From contig NZ_JAFA01000011.1 in NCBI RefSeq assembly GCF_000519185.1, positions 1 to 64,000 of the forward strand: a DNA stretch of 64,000 nt. The letters are read 5' to 3'. The notes under the pieces were generated by a model. That model made no database searches, was not told where the DNA came from, and saw only the letters and a program-made list of their open reading frames with translations. Below are positions 62,005-64,000 of this stretch, piece by piece (the first letter of the stretch is position 1; every line of letters begins with the position of its first letter). The DNA comes from Paraburkholderia nodosa DSM 21604. Lineage in GTDB: Bacteria; Pseudomonadota; Gammaproteobacteria; Burkholderiales; Burkholderiaceae. The position numbers were made by a program, and so were the translations under genes.

Positions 62005-62409
62005 ATGACCGCACGCGCGCCCATCTCGTTGCAGGAAATCGAACTCGTCGCCGTTCGCGCACAGGGCGCGGGCGGCCAGAACGTGAACAAGGTGTCGAGC
62101 GCGATTCATCTGCGCTTCGACATCCGCGCCTCGTCGTTGCCCGAGGTGCTCAAGATGCGCCTGCTCGCGCTCGCCGACCGGCGGATTACGAGCGAGGGCG
62201 TCGTCGTGATCAAGTCGCAGGAATACCGCACCCAGGAACAGAATCGCATGGCTGCGCTTGCGCGCCTCGAGGAGCTGGTCGACAGCGTGAGCGTGACGCG
62301 CAAGGCGCGCGTGGCGACGCGCCCCACACGTGCCTCGAAGTTGCGCCGGCTCGACAGCAAGGCGCGTACCGGTGAGCTGAAGGCGGGGCGTCGGCGCGTC
62401 TCCGAATAG
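62005..62409 (+). CDS. arfB: Alternative ribosome-rescue factor ArfB (YaeJ)
   Basis: The 134-residue protein has the class I release-factor GGQ motif (residues 23-25 in RAQGAGGQNVNKVSSAIHLRFD). It also has the ArfB middle part (RITSEGVVVIKSQEYRTQEQNRMAALARLEELV) and a basic C-terminal tail (RPTRASKLRRLDSKART) that enters the empty mRNA channel of stalled ribosomes. It releases peptides from non-stop ribosomes by hydrolysing peptidyl-tRNA. ATG at 62005 gives the usual length; an ATG at 61978 would add nine residues. It is a single gene ending 22 bases before a convergent gene. Confidence 0.95.
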   Translation: MTARAPISLQEIELVAVRAQGAGGQNVNKVSSAIHLRFDIRASSLPEVLKMRLLALADRRITSEGVVVIKSQEYRTQEQNRMAALARLEELVDSVSVTRKARVATRPTRASKLRRLDSKARTGELKAGRRRVSE

Positions 62410-62430
62410 CGACGAGGACGGCGCGGCGGC

Positions 62431-63042
62431 TTAACCCGGCACGCGCCACGGGCGCTCGCGCGGCCCGGGCTCGGGCGGAAAGTCCGCGTACAACACGTGC
62501 GTCGCGCCGCCGTAGTCGAGCGCGATAGCGGCGGTGTAGCAGAGCTCGCCGTCGTTGAGCGAATCGTGCGGACCCGTCACCGCAACCCGGCCAAGCGCGG
62601 CGAGCCCGCGCCGGAAATACTCGCGGCGCGACCAGTTGCTGTCGGTGTCGGGATAGAAAGGTGCGAGGCGCGCGGGCGGCCCGACGCCGGGAACGGCAAT
62701 CGAAGGCTCGTGCTGCTCGCCGTGTTCATCCGCGGTGAATACGCGCTGGGCGTGGCTGCCGTTGTCGCCAAAAATTGCCTCGGCGGCCGCTTCGAGCGTT
62801 CCGCCACCGGTGGGTACGCGCGCGCCGCGCAGGATGGTGTGCGAGAGCGCGCCGAAATTGACCTGCTCGATGATCTCGGTGCTGCGCTGATAATCGGCGA
62901 AGCGCCGCCACATTGACTGCGCGAGCGCGGGCGCGGCGAGGCATGCCATGGAAGGCGGGATGAGGCGATGCCGCGAATAGGCGCTCGCGGCGGGTGCGAG
63001 CGCCTCGCATGCCGCCTGCTGGCGGAACGCTTTGCCGGTCAG
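62431..63042 (-). CDS. Stand-alone PDC/Cache-like sensor-domain protein
   Basis: The 203-residue frame contains LAPFYPDTDSNWSRREYFRRGLAALGRVAVTGPHDSLNDGELCYTAAIALDYGGATHVLYADF. That segment resembles the Cache/PDC sensor domains found at the N-terminus of EAL and GGDEF proteins in this group. No output domain follows. Sequence with coding character extends upstream of the first ATG (62949) to the stop of the preceding gene. A CTG at 63042 overlaps that TGA, so a CTG start with translational coupling is my best reading. The alternative is the ATG at 62949, giving 172 residues. No signal peptide or membrane helix is visible. Confidence 0.55.
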   Translation of the reverse strand: MTGKAFRQQAACEALAPAASAYSRHRLIPPSMACLAAPALAQSMWRRFADYQRSTEIIEQVNFGALSHTILRGARVPTGGGTLEAAAEAIFGDNGSHAQRVFTADEHGEQHEPSIAVPGVGPPARLAPFYPDTDSNWSRREYFRRGLAALGRVAVTGPHDSLNDGELCYTAAIALDYGGATHVLYADFPPEPGPRERPWRVPG

Positions 63043-63299
63043 TGCGCCGTGTCGGGCACGTCGAGAATCAGGATGATGGTCCAGTCCGCGTCGCCCTCGT
63101 GATGGTATTGACGCTCTGCCACGATGAACGGCTGCTGTTTGCCAGCCGGGCCGAGAAACAGCACGTCGCCTTCCATCGGCAGGCATTCGACGGGGGGCAG
63201 CGCGAGATACGCGTCCTGGTTGCCGCCGCGCGGCATCAGTTTTTCGATCTTGCGTGAGGCCGCTTCGGTCCATTCGATGTCGAGCTGGATGTTGCTCAT
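63039..63299 (-). CDS. Small conserved-type protein of unknown function
   Basis: The 86-residue protein starts MSNIQLDIEWTEAASRKIEKLMPRGG and contains LPPVECLPMEGDVLFLGPAGKQQPFIVAERQYHHEGDADWTIILILDVPD. It is mostly beta-strand with one helix and no membrane segment. I do not recognise the family. The ATG at 63299 has GGAGAAACGC upstream. The stop overlaps the presumed start of the Cache-like gene, which suggests the two are made together. A tandem-repeat tract lies in its upstream region. Confidence 0.65.
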   Translation of the reverse strand: MSNIQLDIEWTEAASRKIEKLMPRGGNQDAYLALPPVECLPMEGDVLFLGPAGKQQPFIVAERQYHHEGDADWTIILILDVPDTAH

Positions 63300-63341
63300 T
63301 GCGTTTCTCCGCGCGTGGCGCGCACAAAAGGTTGGGTCTAT

Positions 63342-63405
63342 GCCGACCGCGTCTGGCCGACCGCGTCTCGCCGACCGCATCTAGCCGACCGCGTCTGGCC
63401 GACCG
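63342..63405. repeat. 14-base tandem repeat, about 4.5 copies
   Basis: Units of GCCGACCGCGTCTG start at 63342, 63356, 63370 and 63384, with a partial fifth at 63398. Units two and three differ at the last bases and at one internal base. It lies 43 bases upstream of the small gene starting at 63299. Confidence 0.9.
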
Positions 63406-63507
63406 GGGCGTTTTCGAGGTGCGCGACTTTAGCATACCGCGCCGGCGCACCGGCGCGGTGGTGATCCGCGCGCGGGGCCATACACGCAGCGGCGCGGCGT
63501 GGCGAAT

Positions 63508-63542
63508 AAAAAAGCCGATGGCGGCTCGACCGGCATCGGCTT
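63508..63542 (-). terminator. Rho-independent terminator of the His-rich protein gene
   Basis: On the minus strand AAGCCGATG pairs with CATCGGCTT, with an inner GCCGGT/CCGCC-type arm, followed by a T-run (A-run at 63508-63513 on the plus strand). Confidence 0.85.
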
Positions 63543-63603
63543 CATTCCAGGGAAGGCGCTGCCCGCATGAGCAGGGCAGCACGTGGCCAGGCCTCGCCCG
63601 TTC

Positions 63604-63831
63604 TTACTGGGCGGGGGCCTTCTTGTGATGCGGATGCCCCGACTTGTGATGCATCATGGGCGCCGGCGCGGGCGCGGCTTCCTGTTGCTGCTGCAGGGCC
63701 TGCGCGCGTTGCAGGACGTCGTCGGCCTTGGCCGGGTCGGTGCTCATCGTGATGCCGTTATCCGACTGCGCATGCGCAGCGCCCGCCAGTGCGGAAAGTG
63801 AAATCAGGACTGCGAGGGACACTTTTTTCAT
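63604..63831 (-). CDS. Small exported His-rich protein
   Basis: The 75-residue protein has a clear signal peptide (KKVSLAVLISLSALAGAAHA, cut after residue 21). The mature part contains a Gln/Ala helix (VLQRAQALQQQQEAA) and a His/Lys/Pro-rich tail (MMHHKSGHPHHKKAPAQ). The tail could bind metal such as copper, nickel or zinc; that is inference from composition. The gene has its own terminator, and a RstA-box-like element lies about 125 bases upstream of its start. Confidence 0.75.
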   Translation of the reverse strand: MKKVSLAVLISLSALAGAAHAQSDNGITMSTDPAKADDVLQRAQALQQQQEAAPAPAPMMHHKSGHPHHKKAPAQ

Positions 63832-63953
63832 CTTTACCTCCGAAGGAGCGGTTTATGGACCCAGCCGTTACCTGTCCAAGCAGGATGGACATGCCATTCT
63901 AACGATCAAATACTCGCGCCAGATGACATCGTGTAAGCCGTTCGCACGGGAGT

Positions 63954-63967
63954 TACATCTCGTTACA
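63954..63967. promoter_or_regulatory. RstA-box-like element
   Basis: TACATCTCGTTACA fits the E. coli RstA consensus TACATNTNGTTACA at every defined position and is part of a 10-base direct repeat of GTTACATCT. It lies upstream of the His-rich exported protein gene. Whether an RstA-like regulator acts on it is untested. Confidence 0.4.
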
Positions 63968-64000
63968 TCTGGCGCCGCCTAACGGTCATACTAGAACCAG

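Larger units (their letters stand above)
63300..63603 (-). other. Intergenic region with tandem repeats and a minus-strand terminator
   Basis: This 304-base gap contains the 14-base tandem repeat at 63342-63405 and the terminator of the His-rich gene at 63508-63542. The promoter for the minus-strand pair 63299-62431 must lie at or before the repeats. No other gene-like sequence is visible. Confidence 0.6.

Overview
The window is chromosomal DNA from a high-GC beta-proteobacterium of the Burkholderiaceae. The gene families and their order (hpnJKL hopanoid genes, the arginine succinyltransferase operon with its ABC transporter, mdtABC-type RND pump, cbtBA under a cobalamin riboswitch) fit Paraburkholderia, Burkholderia or Caballeronia best. 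This is inferred from gene content and codon bias, not from a marker gene. I see no tRNA, rRNA, CRISPR array, prophage or intact insertion sequence. The region reads as core or stable accessory chromosome.

Layout. 1-2344: the end of hpnJ, then hpnK and hpnL, overlapping by ATGA (hopanoid lipid maturation). 2423-4085: a BamE-like lipoprotein and a patatin phospholipase. 4107-4658: a frameshifted PemK/MazF toxin gene and a doubtful antitoxin. 4637-6484: a histidine-phosphatase-fold protein divergent from a cobalamin riboswitch that leads into cbtB-cbtA. 6804-18757: a complete arginine uptake and catabolism locus: two permeases, ATPase, ArgR-type AraC regulator, then aruC-aruF-aruG-astD-astB-astE, with the periplasmic binding protein last, closed by a strong terminator. 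19080-25695: four signalling proteins built from EAL, HDOD, PAS, GGDEF and GAF-like domains. 25858-27994: a periplasmic peroxiredoxin, a small membrane protein, a second BamE-like lipoprotein and a YkvA-like membrane protein. 28046-35843: mdtA-mdtB-mdtC on the minus strand. 36243-41175: an IclR regulator, an AMP-forming acyl-CoA ligase, a LysR regulator and an SDR, separated by intergenic regions rich in terminators and dyads. 41245-44636: an ammonium transporter divergent from an orphan sensor kinase. 44680-48117: small membrane protein, DJ-1/PfpI protein, GNAT, lipoprotein, and an Rrf2 regulator with an NmrA-type oxidoreductase, both preceded by the same dyad. 48224-50746: a large MscS channel. 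50770-56944: a CoA-transferase divergent from IclR, acyl-CoA dehydrogenase, flavin oxidoreductase and MFS transporter, which looks like one catabolic module. 56941-58136: a cysteine-dioxygenase-like cupin divergent from an Lrp/AsnC regulator. 58232-63831: small membrane proteins, an FUSC-type exporter, arfB, a stand-alone sensor-domain protein and a His-rich secreted protein.

The best candidates for undescribed biology are: the Rrf2/NmrA pair with twin 21-bp operators; a probable small-RNA locus ending in two plus-strand terminators at 37335-37504, where no plus-strand gene lies upstream; two long dyads around the ligase/LysR/SDR region; and the uncharacterised CoA-transferase/acyl-CoA dehydrogenase/MFS module. 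Because of the GC bias, very long antisense reading frames occur throughout. I treated them as shadows.
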